Source of the DNA: Halobellus sp. LT62 | Lineage (GTDB): Archaea > Halobacteriota > Halobacteria > Halobacteriales > Haloferacaceae | NCBI RefSeq assembly: GCF_037031285.1 | Contig: NZ_JAYEZO010000002.1 | Location: 1,054,001-1,118,000 of the forward strand | Length of the DNA stretch: 64,000 nt | Reading direction: 5' to 3' | Part shown: one piece after another, positions 48,022 through 58,382 of the stretch | Layout: each line of letters starts with the position of its first letter | How positions within the stretch are numbered: position 1 is the first letter of the stretch | The notes under the pieces: model-generated | The model's input: the letters and a program-made list of their open reading frames with translations, nothing else | What the model was told of the DNA's origin: nothing | The model's database searches: none | Position numbers and translations under genes: made by a program

Positions 48022-49210
48022 GGTGGGAGTTCTTGATCTTCTCGAAGAAGCCCTCGTTGATCTCGACTTCCTCGCCGCCGGCTTCGGCGAACGCTTCGAG
48101 CGCCTCCTTCTGCTCGTCGTTGAGCTCTTCGGGCGTGACGACCTGCACGTGGACGTAGAGGTCGCCGTACCCCCGCCCGCGGAGGTGTGGCATCCCCTCG
48201 CCGCGGATGCGGAACTCCTCGCCGCTTTGGGTTCCCGCGGGAATTTCTAGGTCCGTCGTGCCGTCGACGGTCGGAATCTCGACGGTCGCGCCGAAGACGG
48301 CCTTCGGGAACGAGATCGGATGCCGGTGGTAGAGGTCGTCGCCGTCGCGCTCGAAGTCGTCGTGGTCGCGGACGTCGACGTCGATGAGGAGGTCGCCTTT
48401 CGGGCCGCCGTTCTCGCCGGGCGCGCCCTCGCGCTCCATCCGGAGCGTCTGTCCGCTGCGGATGCCCGCCGGGATGTCGACGGTGAGCGCCGCCTCTTCG
48501 CGGGTGATGCCGTCGCCGCCGCAGACCGAACACGTCTCGCTGTAGGTCTCTCCCGTTCCCTCGCAGCGCCGACACGTCTGCGTCTGCTGAACGCGACCGA
48601 GCGGCGTGTCGCGGACGGTCGTCGTCTGCCCTTGGCCGTTACACTCCGGACAGGTGTTGACGTCCGCGTCGGCAGGGTGGCCGCGGCCGTCGCACTCCGA
48701 GCACTCTTCGGGGCGCGTGATCGTGAACTGCTTTTCGACGCCCTCGTACACCTCTTCGAGGTCGAGCGTGACCTGCGTTCGAATGTTTTGACCCTGTCGC
48801 GGGCGGTTTCGCCCTCGGCCGCCGCCCTGACCGCCACCGCCGAAGAACTGGCTGAAGATGTCCTCGAAGGGGCTTCCCTGGCCACCGCCGCCCATCCCGC
48901 CCATCCCGCCCATCCCACCCATCCCACCGAAGGGGTTGCCCTGTCCGCGGCCGCCTCCGCCGCCGCCCACACCGCCGCGCTTTTCGGCCTCCTCGAAGCG
49001 CTCGTGACCCAGTTGGTCGTACATCTGGCGCTTCTCGTCGTCGGTGAGGACCTCCTTGGCCTTCTTGATCTTCTTGAACTGCTCCTCGGCGTCGGCCGCG
49101 TCGGAGACATCGGGGTGATACTCGGCGGCCTTCTTTCGGTAGGCCGTTTTGATCTCGTCCTCGCTGGCGTCGCGGGAGACGCCGAGGACGTCGTAGAAGT
49201 CCTCGCTCAT
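48014..49210 (-). CDS. dnaJ: Chaperone DnaJ
   Basis: The 398-residue type I J-protein has an N-terminal J-domain with HPD at 32-34 and a Gly-rich linker (GGMGGMGGM, 9-base DNA repeats near 48897-48925). Four CxxCxGxG-type zinc motifs (CSECDGRG, CPECNGQG, CRRCEGTG, CSVCGGDG) and the C-terminal substrate domains follow. It stimulates DnaK, which is not in the window. The start at ATG 49210 gives MSEDFYDVLGV. It is divergent from the MDR gene. Confidence 0.94.
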   Translation of the reverse strand: MSEDFYDVLGVSRDASEDEIKTAYRKKAAEYHPDVSDAADAEEQFKKIKKAKEVLTDDEKRQMYDQLGHERFEEAEKRGGVGGGGGGRGQGNPFGGMGGMGGMGGMGGGGQGSPFEDIFSQFFGGGGQGGGRGRNRPRQGQNIRTQVTLDLEEVYEGVEKQFTITRPEECSECDGRGHPADADVNTCPECNGQGQTTTVRDTPLGRVQQTQTCRRCEGTGETYSETCSVCGGDGITREEAALTVDIPAGIRSGQTLRMEREGAPGENGGPKGDLLIDVDVRDHDDFERDGDDLYHRHPISFPKAVFGATVEIPTVDGTTDLEIPAGTQSGEEFRIRGEGMPHLRGRGYGDLYVHVQVVTPEELNDEQKEALEAFAEAGGEEVEINEGFFEKIKNSHLF

Positions 49211-49384
49211 TCGTTGTCGGAGTCGTAAACGGTTGAGCTACTTCAACGGAACGGGTCGGAGGCGTCGGAGAGTCGCGGAGAGCCCGAACAGACAGAGATG
49301 GTAGCGGAGACGCCCGGAGGAGAGCGAAGAGACGGCCGCCGTCCCCGCCCCCGCGCTTTTGTACTCGCCGACTGAGAGACCGGT

Positions 49385-50443
49385 ATGAAAGCCGTCCAGT
49401 TCAGAGCGCACGGCGGCCGCGACGTCATAGAGTACAGTGATTTCCCCGACCCGGAGGTCGCCCGCCACGAGGCGCTCGTCGACGTGAAAGCCGGCGCGTT
49501 GAACCACCTCGACGTGTGGACGCGCCGAGGGCTGCCCGGCCTCGATCTGCCGTTTCCGCACGTCCCCGGAAGCGATATGGCCGGCGTCGTGCAGCAGGTC
49601 GGCGAGGACGTAACGCGCGTCTCGCCCGGCGACCGCGTGGCGCTGCTCGCGGGAATCGTCGGGGAGAGTGGCGGAACCGGCGACGGTGCCGACGCGGAGC
49701 GTCACGACGACCCGACGTTCGCGCCGGACTTCCGGATCATCGGCGAAAACACCCGCGGCGTCCACTCGGAGTACGCTTCCGTTCCCGCGGAGAACCTCGT
49801 TCGGGTCCCCGAGCACGTCCCGTGGGAGGTCGCCGGATCGGCATCGCTGGTGTTTCAGACGGCGTGGCGGATGCTGATCTACCGCGCCGAGGTTCGGGCG
49901 GGCGAGCGCGTGCTGGTCCACGGCGCGTCGGGCGGCGTCGGTCACGCGGCGGTGCAGATCGCCGACTACGCCGGCTGCGAGGTGTACGCGACCGCGTCGT
50001 CGGCGGAGAAACTCGACTACGCTGCCGACTGTGGCGCGGACCACGGCATCGACTACGAGGTCGAAGACTTCGCGGACGCGATCTACGAGCTGACCGACGG
50101 CCGCGGCATCGACGTCGTGGTCGATCACGTCGGCGAAGCCACGTACGGGGACTCGCTGAAGTGTCTCCGAAAGGGAGGCCGATTCGTCACCTGCGGGGCG
50201 ACCTCGGGACCGAACCCCGGCGCCGCGTTGAACCGGATCTTCTTCAATCAGTTGGAGGTCATCGGTTCGACGATGGCGACGCCCGAGCAGGCCGAGGAGG
50301 TCCTCGAACTCGTCTGGGACGGCGTCTTCGAGCCGCGGATCCGGGAGACGCTGCCGATGAGCGAGACGGCGCGCGCCCACGAGATCATCGAGAACCGTGA
50401 GGGCTTTGGTAAAGTGGTCGTAATTCCGGATAGTGAGCTCTGA
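49385..50443 (+). CDS. MDR-superfamily reductase (zinc-binding residues not conserved)
   Basis: The 352-residue medium-chain dehydrogenase starts MKAVQFRAHGGRDVIEY. The Rossmann motif GASGGVGHAAVQIA is clear. At the catalytic zinc position the sequence is AGALNHLDVW, with Asn for the usual Cys, and the structural-zinc lobe (HDDPTFAPDFRIIGENTRG) has no cysteines. It is therefore more like a quinone oxidoreductase-type, zinc-free member. A TATA-like cttttgta about 27 bases upstream supports the start. It overlaps the next gene's GTG. Confidence 0.82.
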   Translation: MKAVQFRAHGGRDVIEYSDFPDPEVARHEALVDVKAGALNHLDVWTRRGLPGLDLPFPHVPGSDMAGVVQQVGEDVTRVSPGDRVALLAGIVGESGGTGDGADAERHDDPTFAPDFRIIGENTRGVHSEYASVPAENLVRVPEHVPWEVAGSASLVFQTAWRMLIYRAEVRAGERVLVHGASGGVGHAAVQIADYAGCEVYATASSAEKLDYAADCGADHGIDYEVEDFADAIYELTDGRGIDVVVDHVGEATYGDSLKCLRKGGRFVTCGATSGPNPGAALNRIFFNQLEVIGSTMATPEQAEEVLELVWDGVFEPRIRETLPMSETARAHEIIENREGFGKVVVIPDSEL

Positions 50444-50768
50444 CGACACCGGATACGTTCACCGCCCGGGCGACGGCGACGCGAGCGCCGGAGCCGCCAT
50501 CGACAGCGGCGCGCGCGGTTCGGAGGCGGCCAGCGACGCGGAGGACGCGTCCACCGACGGCTTCGGGGCTCGCGGATGGGTCCTCGTCGGCGTGCTCGTG
50601 CTCTGTACGCTGGTTATTCCGGGCGTCATCTACGTCCGACCGGGTGTCCTCTCGGCGATCGGGATCCCGTACATCGTCTCTCTCCTCGTGCTCCCGCTGC
50701 TCCCGGCGGCCGCACTGGGTCTCACCGCGGTCTGGGCGATGACCGTGGCGACGCACGGCGAGGAGTGA
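50433..50768 (+). CDS. Two-helix membrane protein, coupled to the MDR gene
   Basis: The 111-residue protein starts at GTG 50433, eleven bases inside the end of the MDR gene. A disordered acidic N-terminus (residues 1-45) precedes two transmembrane helices, about 47-68 and 74-104. There is no catalytic motif. The overlap suggests co-translation with the reductase, and it might anchor or interact with it. Function unknown. Confidence 0.6.
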   Translation: MSSDDTGYVHRPGDGDASAGAAIDSGARGSEAASDAEDASTDGFGARGWVLVGVLVLCTLVIPGVIYVRPGVLSAIGIPYIVSLLVLPLLPAAALGLTAVWAMTVATHGEE

Positions 50769-50857
50769 GCGAGTGGTGTTCGGATTTCGCCCCGCGATTC
50801 GATCCCACTAATTGCGCTTCGATTTGAACCTTGCCGGAAAGACTTATCACCGACAAT

Positions 50858-50877
50858 GTGTGAGATTATCTCGCACA
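50858..50877 (+). promoter_or_regulatory. Near-perfect palindrome before the DUF5802-type gene
   Basis: gtgtgaga-tta-tctcgcac (7 of 8 bases paired) lies at the predicted start site, just before ATG 50879. A TATA-like acttatcac is at 50842-50850. This is typical of an operator at a leaderless start. Confidence 0.45.
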
Positions 50878-50878
50878 G

Positions 50879-51229
50879 ATGTTCGAAACGTTCTCCACGG
50901 GCTACTACCTCGGACGGCTCTACGTCGAACCGGCCGATCGGGACGTCCCCGCGATTCAGCAGGCGGACCACGAGCGCGTCAACGCGCGCCTCTACGGCGA
51001 CGAGGGACTCTTCCGTACCGACGCGCCGCTCGTGATGAAACTCGACACCGGCCACATCCCGGTTCTCGGCGACGACGGCGTCCCCTCGGGTACGCTCGCA
51101 GTCCCCGAATCTGCCACCGACGACGACCTCCCCGCCGAGCGCGACGTGTTGTTGGCGAAGTCCGACCGCGCCGCGGAGCTCCTCCGGTACTCGGGCTATC
51201 GCTTCGGTGACGACGACGCTGTGGCGTGA
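50879..51229 (+). CDS. DUF5802-like small protein
   Basis: The 116-residue protein starts MFETFSTGYYLGRLYVEP. It shows short beta-strands around QQADHERVNARLYGDEG, VMKLDTGHIPVLG and DVLLAKSDRAAELLRYSGY. I associate this with the haloarchaeal DUF5802 group; the number is from memory. A TATA-like box lies about 30 bases upstream and the palindrome covers the start. Function unknown. Confidence 0.62.
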   Translation: MFETFSTGYYLGRLYVEPADRDVPAIQQADHERVNARLYGDEGLFRTDAPLVMKLDTGHIPVLGDDGVPSGTLAVPESATDDDLPAERDVLLAKSDRAAELLRYSGYRFGDDDAVA

Positions 51230-51283
51230 TCCGTCCACACCGTGGCGGGAATCACCTCGTGGGCGTCCGACAACGGCTAGCGG

Positions 51284-52351
51284 TCACTCACTCGCGTCGG
51301 CGCTCACGAGCTCGTCGTAGCGCGCGCCGGTCTGCTTCAGCGTCTCCGTGGAGTAGAGCCGCTCGTGCTCGAACGGGAGGTACTCGTCGGCGATCTCGTC
51401 GATCTTCGCGTCGACGGCGTCGCCCTCGCGGCCGTGGATCATCGTGAAGAGGTTGTACGGCCACTCCTGCTCGGGGCGTCGCGGGCGGTGATAACACAGC
51501 GTGACGTAGGGGAGTTCGCCGGCCGTCCGGCCGCGCTCATCGAGCTCGTCGTCGGGGACGTCCCAGACGACCATACAGTTCGCGTCGAAGCCGGTCACGA
51601 CGTGGTTGACGACGCAGCCGATCCGCTTGATGCAACCGTCGGCGAGCAACCGCTCGACGGCCGCGATCACGTCGTCGACGGTCGCTGCCGAGGCGTCGTC
51701 GGCACCGACTGCCGCCGCGACGTCGCGGTACGGCGTCGCAGAGAGGGGAAAGCCGTCTTGGATCGCGACGAGCAGGTTCGCCTCCAACTCGCTCAGGTCG
51801 CCGACGGCCTCTTCGGAGATCCGCGTCGCCGACGCGTCCGTCGCGGCGAGGCTCTCGCGGGCGAAGGCGTCGTCGTTGACGACGGGAAATTCGAGGTCGA
51901 TGTAGTAGTCGGTGAGCATCGGGAGGTTCAGTACCTCACATCCCGTCCGCTCTTCGATCTCGTCGAGGATCGCGTCTCGCTTCTCCCTCGACGCCGCGGT
52001 GACGACGAACCACATATTCCACTCGTGGTCGCGGCGGTAGTTGTGGTTCACCTGCCGGTAGCTGTTGACGACCGCCGCCACGTCGTCGAAGCGGTCCGCC
52101 GGGGCAGAGAGGGCCGCAAGCGTCGAACTGCCGATAACGGGCGGGTTCAATACCGCGCCGAATCGCCGGAAAATCCCGCGTTCGCGGAGCCGACGAACCC
52201 GCTCGAGCGCCTCGTCTTCGCTTATTCCGAGGGCGTCGCCGACGACGCGAAACGGCCGCTCGACGACGGGAAAACCGCTCTGATACTCGTCGACGAGAGC
52301 GGCATCGATCTCGTCGAGGCCGCCCCGCCAGTCGTCCTCCAGTGCGCGCAT
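51284..52351 (-). CDS. Fused siroheme decarboxylase (AhbA-AhbB)
   Basis: The 355-residue protein starts MRALEDDWRGGLDEIDAAL; the extra 45 codons of the frame are GC-rich leader. Two tandem AsnC/Lrp-like units are visible: the first (about 10-165) with RIFGAVLNPPVIG-type text (RRFGAVLNPPVIGSS) and the second (about 185-340) with RIGCVVNHVVTGFDANCM. The AhbA/AhbB heterodimer decarboxylates siroheme in the alternative archaeal heme pathway; in haloarchaea the two are commonly fused. It is not a transcription factor despite its fold. It is divergent from the TrpD-like gene. Confidence 0.82.
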   Translation of the reverse strand: MRALEDDWRGGLDEIDAALVDEYQSGFPVVERPFRVVGDALGISEDEALERVRRLRERGIFRRFGAVLNPPVIGSSTLAALSAPADRFDDVAAVVNSYRQVNHNYRRDHEWNMWFVVTAASREKRDAILDEIEERTGCEVLNLPMLTDYYIDLEFPVVNDDAFARESLAATDASATRISEEAVGDLSELEANLLVAIQDGFPLSATPYRDVAAAVGADDASAATVDDVIAAVERLLADGCIKRIGCVVNHVVTGFDANCMVVWDVPDDELDERGRTAGELPYVTLCYHRPRRPEQEWPYNLFTMIHGREGDAVDAKIDEIADEYLPFEHERLYSTETLKQTGARYDELVSADASE

Positions 52352-52502
52352 TACCTCGACGTTGGTCCGGACGAACCTACGTATTTCGGCCTCGATTCGA
52401 ACCTCGTCTCCGGCACGGACCCGCCGGAGACGCGCCCGCCGCTTCCGCAAATCGGGAACCGAACGGACCACTTTTGACGGTCCCATCCGTACCTATGTCC
52501 AT

Positions 52503-53576
52503 ATGGCGCAAGCGCCGGAAACCGCCGAATTCGGGGAGTGGCCGTTGAAACGACTGATGACCGAAGTCGTCGGAACGGGCGTCAAATCCGCCGAGGATAT
52601 GACGCGCGAACAGGCGACAGACGCGATGGAGCGCATCCTCGCAGGTGAGCCCGATCACACGACGCTCGGAGCCTTCTGGCTGGCGAATCGCTGGAAGCAC
52701 AACAACGCCGAAGAACTCGCCGCCTACGCGGACGTCATCGCCGAGGACGTCGTCTACGCCGAGCCCGACGCAGACCCCGTCGACTGCGGCGCGAACTACG
52801 ACGGCAAGGGCGACACCGCGATATTGGGTGCGGCGGCGGGAATCGTCGCGGCGGGCGCGGGCACGCCGGTCGTCGTCCACTCGGGCGACCGCGTTCCCAC
52901 GCAGAAGCAGGACGCCTACAAGCACGTCCTCGACGAACTGGGAGTCCGAACCGAACTCGTTCCCGTCGAGAGCGCGGAGATGGTCGACGAGACCGGGTTC
53001 GGCTTCTACTACCAGCCGGAGTTCGCCCCGCTGATGCACGCGCTGTGGGACCGCCGCGACCAGATGGGCGTCCGCACCTTCGTCAACACCGTCGAGACGA
53101 TCGCCAACCCCGCGAAGGCCGACGTCCACCTCGGCTCCTTCTACCACCTCGCGTTCGCGAAGAAGATCACCGACACGTTCGAAAAGATGGAGACTCAAAG
53201 CCCCCACCGCGTCGTGATGTTCCAAGGGATGGAGGGCTACGACGACATCAGACCGGGCTACACGAAGGTCGGTGAGTGGACCGACGGCGAGTTCACCGAT
53301 TACGAGATCGAGACGCCCGAGTACGGGATGGACTTCGAGTACGAGGATCTGGAAGTCGACCCCGACGACGTCGCCGGCGACTCCGCTCGTCTGACCGAGG
53401 AAATCGTCGCGGGCGAGCGCGACGACCACTTCGCAGACGCGGTCGCGCTCAACGCCGCCTTCCGAATCTACGCCCGAGAAGACGCCGAGTCCATCGACGA
53501 GGGGCTGGAGATGGCCCGCGAGAGCATCGCGTCGGGCGCGGCCGAGGCCGTGCTCGACGACCTTCGGGAATTCTAA
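52503..53576 (+). CDS. TrpD paralogue (anthranilate phosphoribosyltransferase-like)
   Basis: The 357-residue protein starts MAQAPETAEFGEWPLK. It shows the TrpD fold with an N-terminal helical domain (MTREQATDAMERILAGEPDHTTLGAFWLANRWK) followed by DCGANYDGKGDTAILGAAAG in place of the trpD DTCGTGGD motif. The KHGN motif is replaced by VHSGDRVPTQKQDAYKH, so anthranilate activity is unlikely. This type is close to YbiB/TrpD2 proteins, which bind nucleic acid. The genuine trpD is at 27756. A TATA-like cttttgac lies about 30 bases upstream. Confidence 0.76.
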   Translation: MAQAPETAEFGEWPLKRLMTEVVGTGVKSAEDMTREQATDAMERILAGEPDHTTLGAFWLANRWKHNNAEELAAYADVIAEDVVYAEPDADPVDCGANYDGKGDTAILGAAAGIVAAGAGTPVVVHSGDRVPTQKQDAYKHVLDELGVRTELVPVESAEMVDETGFGFYYQPEFAPLMHALWDRRDQMGVRTFVNTVETIANPAKADVHLGSFYHLAFAKKITDTFEKMETQSPHRVVMFQGMEGYDDIRPGYTKVGEWTDGEFTDYEIETPEYGMDFEYEDLEVDPDDVAGDSARLTEEIVAGERDDHFADAVALNAAFRIYAREDAESIDEGLEMARESIASGAAEAVLDDLREF

Positions 53577-53676
53577 TCTCCTCGATAAGCGTCTCAAGCG
53601 ACCAGATGGGCGTCCCGATCCGACACGCGTCGTAACTGCCGACAGACGTTTTGACCGCGGACTCGAAAACGGAACG

Positions 53677-54060
53677 ATGTCCGTAGAGGATCGAATCTGT
53701 GAGTACTACGACGCCCTTCGTGCTGGCGAGCCGCTGTATCCCTTTTTCGCCGACGACTCGTCTGTGGTGAAATACGGGATCACGGAGAAACTGACGGGCT
53801 ACGAGGAGGTCAAGACAGGACTCCGCGAGCAGACCGAAACGACCGAAGGCTGGACGGTCGAAAGCCGCGCGCTCCGGGTCGTCGAACGCGACCGCCACGC
53901 GTGGTTCTCCGACGACGTCGGGATGGCGTGGTCCGACGTCGAGTCGGGGCGCGAGTACGATTTCGATAGCCGGTGGAGCGGCACGCTCGAACGTCGCGAG
54001 AGCGGGGCCGGTCGGGAGTGGCTGTTCGTCGGGATGCACGTGAGCGCCGTTCCCGAATAG
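53677..54060 (+). CDS. NTF2/SnoaL-like protein
   Basis: The 127-residue protein starts [19 protein letters not shown]. It has the cone-shaped NTF2 pattern: an N-terminal helix, then [13 protein letters not shown], then strands with [11 protein letters not shown] and [12 protein letters not shown]. No residues for a known substrate are identified. A TATA-like ttttgacc lies about 27 bases upstream. It is upstream of the cyclophilin gene but with its own promoter. Confidence 0.72.
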   Translation: MSVEDRICEYYDALRAGEPLYPFFADDSSVVKYGITEKLTGYEEVKTGLREQTETTEGWTVESRALRVVERDRHAWFSDDVGMAWSDVESGREYDFDSRWSGTLERRESGAGREWLFVGMHVSAVPE

Positions 54061-54133
54061 GGCTCTCGCGGATCGCCTCGCCCGGCCTCGTCCGAGTGGA
54101 CACCGTTTTGTATCCGTCGCTCCTCTCGCCGCT

Positions 54134-54670
54134 ATGGTCGACGATTCCGAACTCGAAAACCCCGAGAACCCGATTATCACGCTGCATACCACCAAGGGCG
54201 ACATCACGCTCGAACTGTTCGAGGAGCGCGCGCCGCGGACAGTGGAGAACTTCCTCGGACTCGCGACCGGCGAGAAGGAGTGGAGCGACCCCGAGACCGG
54301 CGAGACTCGCACGGACTCGCTGTATGAAGGAACGATCTTCCACCGGATCATCGACGACTTCATGATTCAGGGCGGCGACCCCGAGGGTACCGGTCGCGGC
54401 GGCCCCGGCTACACCTTCGACGACGAGTTCCACGAGGACCTCAGCCACGACGGCGCGGGGGTGCTATCGATGGCGAACCGCGGCCCCAACACGAACGGCT
54501 CGCAGTTCTTCATCACGCTCGGCGCGCAACCGCACCTCGACGGCAAACACGCCGTGTTCGGCCGCGCCGTCGAGGGAATGGACGTCGTCGAGGAGATCGG
54601 CAACGTGCCGACCGACCGCAACGACGCGCCGCTGAAGGACATCGAGATCGAATCTATCGACGTCGAATAG
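54134..54670 (+). CDS. Cyclophilin-type peptidyl-prolyl isomerase
   Basis: The 178-residue protein starts [15 protein letters not shown]. It contains the cyclophilin core: [69 protein letters not shown]. The catalytic Arg in FHRII and the Gln/Phe pair are intact. It accelerates proline isomerisation in the cytoplasm; no signal peptide is present. A TATA-like gttttgta lies about 27 bases upstream. Confidence 0.93.
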   Translation: MVDDSELENPENPIITLHTTKGDITLELFEERAPRTVENFLGLATGEKEWSDPETGETRTDSLYEGTIFHRIIDDFMIQGGDPEGTGRGGPGYTFDDEFHEDLSHDGAGVLSMANRGPNTNGSQFFITLGAQPHLDGKHAVFGRAVEGMDVVEEIGNVPTDRNDAPLKDIEIESIDVE

Positions 54671-54822
54671 CGGTCTCAACGGCCGACTGAGGGTCGAAGC
54701 CCCTCTCGACGAACAGCCGCGTTCCAGACGACAGCCGCGGAGGCGTGCCCTTCTGCACTGTTTCACTTACACCGTACTCCCGAACCCTTCATAACCGTCC
54801 GTCGGAAAGTGGTCCGCACAGA

Positions 54823-57231
54823 ATGACCTCGATACAGTCGACGCTCGGCGAGGAAGAGGGAGGCGGGATCGCCGAGGAGCTGGCGGAGGGCCAGCGCGCG
54901 ATCTCCATCGCCGAGTTCTTCGAGAAGAACAAACACATGCTCGGGTTCGACTCCGGAGCCCGAGGACTCGTCACCGCCGTCAAGGAGGCGGTCGACAACG
55001 CACTCGACGCGACGGAGGAGGCCGGGATCAAGCCCGACATCTCGATCGAAATCCGGGAATCTGGAGACTACTACACCCTGATCGTCGAGGACAACGGCCC
55101 GGGGATCACGCGCGAGCAGATCCCGAAGGTCTTCGGGAAGCTACTCTACGGGTCGCGCTTTCACGCCCGCGAGCAGAGTCGCGGACAACAGGGAATCGGG
55201 ATTTCGGCGGCTGTGCTCTACTCTCAGCTCACGTCCGGGAAACCGGCGAAGATCACCTCGCGAACGCAGCGGTCGGAGACGGCCCAATACTTCGAGCTCA
55301 TCATCGACACCGACACGAACGAGCCCGAGATCCAAGTCGACGAGGAGCGCGCGCCCGGCGAGTCGGACCTCTCGCCGACGCACGGAACGCGCATCGAAAT
55401 GGAGATGGAGGCGAACATGCGGGCGCGCCAGCAACTTCACGATTACGTGAAACACACCGCGGTCGTCAACCCCCACGCCCGCCTCGTCCTCTCCGAACCG
55501 GGCCTCGACGAACCGCGCCACTACGAGCGCGTCGAGGGCGCAGATCTCCCCGCGGAGACCGAAGAGATCCGCCCGCACCCCCACGGCGTCGAACTGGGGA
55601 CGCTCATCAAGATGCTCGGCGCGACCGAGTCGTACTCGGTCTCGGGCTTTCTGCAGGAGGAGTTCACCCGCGTCGGCGCGAAGACCAGCGAGAAAGTCCT
55701 GAACAGTTTCCGTGACCGACACTTCGGTCGGGAGATGGGCTGGGCCGTCCCGCGGAGTCCGGAGACCGACCTCGAGGCCGCAATCGCTGACGCCGTCGCC
55801 AACAAGGGCGCGGCGGCGACCCAGACGTTCGCCGAACGCGTCGCGAACACGCTCTCCTCGCGGGAGCGGACGGCCCACTCCGAACTCGCGGAGATCGTCG
55901 ACACCGTCGCCGACGACGTCGAGTCGGAGTTCGACGCGAATTTCGGCGACACCGTCCGCGAGAACGCCGTCGAGGCCGCGTGGGAAATCCTGCGATCGGA
56001 CCTGACCGCGGACCTCTACGGCCTCGTCGACGAGTCCACGAGCACCCGAAAGGACGACGCGACCGTCTCGGGGCTGGCCGAGCGGCTGGCGGACAAATTC
56101 GACTCGGGCGACCCGCGGAACCGCGCCACGCGCGCAACCGTGGTCGAGTACGTCGACCGCTCCGCGGACCGACTGGTCTCCGAGGAGATTTCCTTCGGCG
56201 AGACGGCGCGCGAGAACGTCGTCGAGGCGCTCTGGGCGGCGATGCGGACCGTCCCCGACGACGTGCCGAAGGTGAAACGAGTCGCCGACGACCGCGACAC
56301 CGCCTCCCAGCTCTTGGAGGCGATGCGCGAGACGGACATCCTCGCGCCGCCGACGAACTGTCTCTCGCCCATTACGGCCGAACTCGTCGAGGCCGGGTTG
56401 AAAAAAGAGTTCGACGCGGACTTCTACGCCGCGTCGACCCGCGACGCCGAGGTCCACGGCGGCGACCCGTTCGTCGTCGAGGCCGGCATCGCATACGGCG
56501 GGGAGTTGGAAGACGGGACCGTCGACCTCCTCCGATTCGCGAACCGCGTGCCGCTGGTCTACCAGCGCGGCGCGTGTGCGACGACAGACGTGATCAAGAG
56601 CATCGGCTGGCGGAACTACGGACTTGATCAGCCCGGCGGGTCAGGGATGCCCAACGGCCCCGCCGTGCTTATGATTCACGTCGCCTCGACGAACGTCCCG
56701 TTCACGAGCGAGTCGAAGGACGCCATCGCGAACATCCCCGAGATCGAAGACGAGATCGAGCTCGCGATCCGAGAGGCCGCGCGCGAGCTCAAATCCTACC
56801 TGAACAAGCGCCGATCGATGCAGAAGCGCCGGAAGAAACAGGACGTCCTCGGGCGGATTCTCCCGGAGATGGCCGACAAGCTCTCGGAGGTGACGGGACG
56901 ACAGCGGCCCAACATCGACGGCGCACTCGCGCGGATTATGAACAACGTCAGCGTCGAGCGCGAGGTCGACGACGGAACCGTGACGCTCGTCGTCGAGAAC
57001 CACTCCGACCGGACCGAGAGCCCGAAGATAACGGAGATCGTCTCGGCCGAGCCTACGGACCTCCCGGACGCCGCGAGCGTCGTCGACCTCGACGGCGAGT
57101 GGTTCATCACGTGGGAGCCCTCGGTCGGCGCGGGAGAGACGGTGAAACTGACGTACGCCGTCGCCGACGACGCCGATTTCGAGATCGATATCGACGGCGT
57201 GGACGCGGAGAAAATGACCATCGATGCCTAA
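54823..57231 (+). CDS. top6B: DNA topoisomerase VI subunit B
   Basis: The 802-residue GHKL ATPase starts [13 protein letters not shown]; the 26 extra codons are leader, with a TATA-like tcataacc about 30 bases upstream. ATP-binding motifs are [24 protein letters not shown] and [12 protein letters not shown]. The H2TH insert, transducer and a C-terminal extra domain follow. It forms the A2B2 type IIB topoisomerase that relaxes and decatenates DNA. The TOP6A gene starts 12 bases after it. Confidence 0.95.
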   Translation: MTSIQSTLGEEEGGGIAEELAEGQRAISIAEFFEKNKHMLGFDSGARGLVTAVKEAVDNALDATEEAGIKPDISIEIRESGDYYTLIVEDNGPGITREQIPKVFGKLLYGSRFHAREQSRGQQGIGISAAVLYSQLTSGKPAKITSRTQRSETAQYFELIIDTDTNEPEIQVDEERAPGESDLSPTHGTRIEMEMEANMRARQQLHDYVKHTAVVNPHARLVLSEPGLDEPRHYERVEGADLPAETEEIRPHPHGVELGTLIKMLGATESYSVSGFLQEEFTRVGAKTSEKVLNSFRDRHFGREMGWAVPRSPETDLEAAIADAVANKGAAATQTFAERVANTLSSRERTAHSELAEIVDTVADDVESEFDANFGDTVRENAVEAAWEILRSDLTADLYGLVDESTSTRKDDATVSGLAERLADKFDSGDPRNRATRATVVEYVDRSADRLVSEEISFGETARENVVEALWAAMRTVPDDVPKVKRVADDRDTASQLLEAMRETDILAPPTNCLSPITAELVEAGLKKEFDADFYAASTRDAEVHGGDPFVVEAGIAYGGELEDGTVDLLRFANRVPLVYQRGACATTDVIKSIGWRNYGLDQPGGSGMPNGPAVLMIHVASTNVPFTSESKDAIANIPEIEDEIELAIREAARELKSYLNKRRSMQKRRKKQDVLGRILPEMADKLSEVTGRQRPNIDGALARIMNNVSVEREVDDGTVTLVVENHSDRTESPKITEIVSAEPTDLPDAASVVDLDGEWFITWEPSVGAGETVKLTYAVADDADFEIDIDGVDAEKMTIDA

Positions 57232-57243
57232 CCCCAACCAACT

Positions 57244-58338
57244 ATGAGCACGAAACAGGACGAGGAACTCGCACAGGAGCGACTCATCGACCTCGCCGCG
57301 GAGTTTTACGACCAGTTCGCGGCGGGCGAGGTGCCGCGGATGAACATCCCCACGCGGACGAAATCGAACATCGTCTTCGACGAGGACTCGAAGGTGTGGG
57401 TCTACGGGGACCGCACGTCGACCCGCTCCGCGAACAGCGTTCGCGGCGCGCGAAAGCTGTTGAAGGCGTCGTACGCCATCGAATTCCTCGTGAACCAACT
57501 CGAGGAGGACCGCTCCTCGACGCTGCGTGAACTGTACTACCTCTCGGAGTCGTGGGACAACGAGGAGGCGCAGTTCCAGAGCCAGGACGAGTCGAACCAG
57601 ATGATCGAGGACCTAGAGATCGTCTCGAAGGTCACCCGCGAGGACTTCCATATGCGCCCCGAGGAGTCGGGGGCAACGCTGATGGGCCCGCTCGAACTCC
57701 GCGAGCAGACTCGCCGCGGCGAGCGCGACATCCACTGTCAGGAGGACGTCGGCGAGGGCGGCTATCAGATCCCGAACAACCCCGACACGATCGAGTTTCT
57801 GGATCACGACATCGACTTCGTCCTCTGCGTCGAGACCGGCGGGATGAGAGATCGATTGGTGGAGAACGGCTTCGACACCGAGTACAACTGCCTCGTCGTC
57901 CATCTGAAAGGCCAGCCTGCCCGCGCGACCCGGCGGATCACCAAACGGCTGCACGACGAACTGGAGCTCCCGGTCGTGGTCTTCACAGACGGCGACCCGT
58001 GGTCCTACCGGATCTACGGCTCGGTCGCCTACGGCTCGATCAAGTCCGCGCACCTCTCGGAGTACCTCGCGACGCCGGAGGCTCGCTTCGTCGGCATCCA
58101 GCCGGAGGACATCGTCGAGTACGACCTCCCGACGGACCCGCTCGCCGACTCGGACATCAACGCCCTGGAGTCGGAACTGGAGGATCCCCGCTTCGAGACC
58201 GACTACTGGACCGAGCAGATCGAACTCCAACTCGACATCGAGAAGAAGGCCGAACAGCAGGCGCTGGCCGCGCGCGGTCTCGACTTCGTCACCGAGACGT
58301 ACCTCCCCGATCGGCTCTCGACGATGGGCGTCCTGTAG
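57244..58338 (+). CDS. top6A: DNA topoisomerase VI subunit A
   Basis: The 364-residue Spo11-like subunit starts [19 protein letters not shown]. The catalytic tyrosine pair is Y98-Y99 in [10 protein letters not shown]. The toprim metal site is in VLCVETGGM (E) and [11 protein letters not shown] (D-x-D). It breaks and rejoins DNA with a tyrosine link. The close spacing to top6B indicates an operon. It converges on the DNA ligase gene. Confidence 0.95.
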   Translation: MSTKQDEELAQERLIDLAAEFYDQFAAGEVPRMNIPTRTKSNIVFDEDSKVWVYGDRTSTRSANSVRGARKLLKASYAIEFLVNQLEEDRSSTLRELYYLSESWDNEEAQFQSQDESNQMIEDLEIVSKVTREDFHMRPEESGATLMGPLELREQTRRGERDIHCQEDVGEGGYQIPNNPDTIEFLDHDIDFVLCVETGGMRDRLVENGFDTEYNCLVVHLKGQPARATRRITKRLHDELELPVVVFTDGDPWSYRIYGSVAYGSIKSAHLSEYLATPEARFVGIQPEDIVEYDLPTDPLADSDINALESELEDPRFETDYWTEQIELQLDIEKKAEQQALAARGLDFVTETYLPDRLSTMGVL

Positions 58339-58382
58339 AGCGCTCTCCACGTCCGCCCCTCCCGATTTCGATATCCTCCGCG

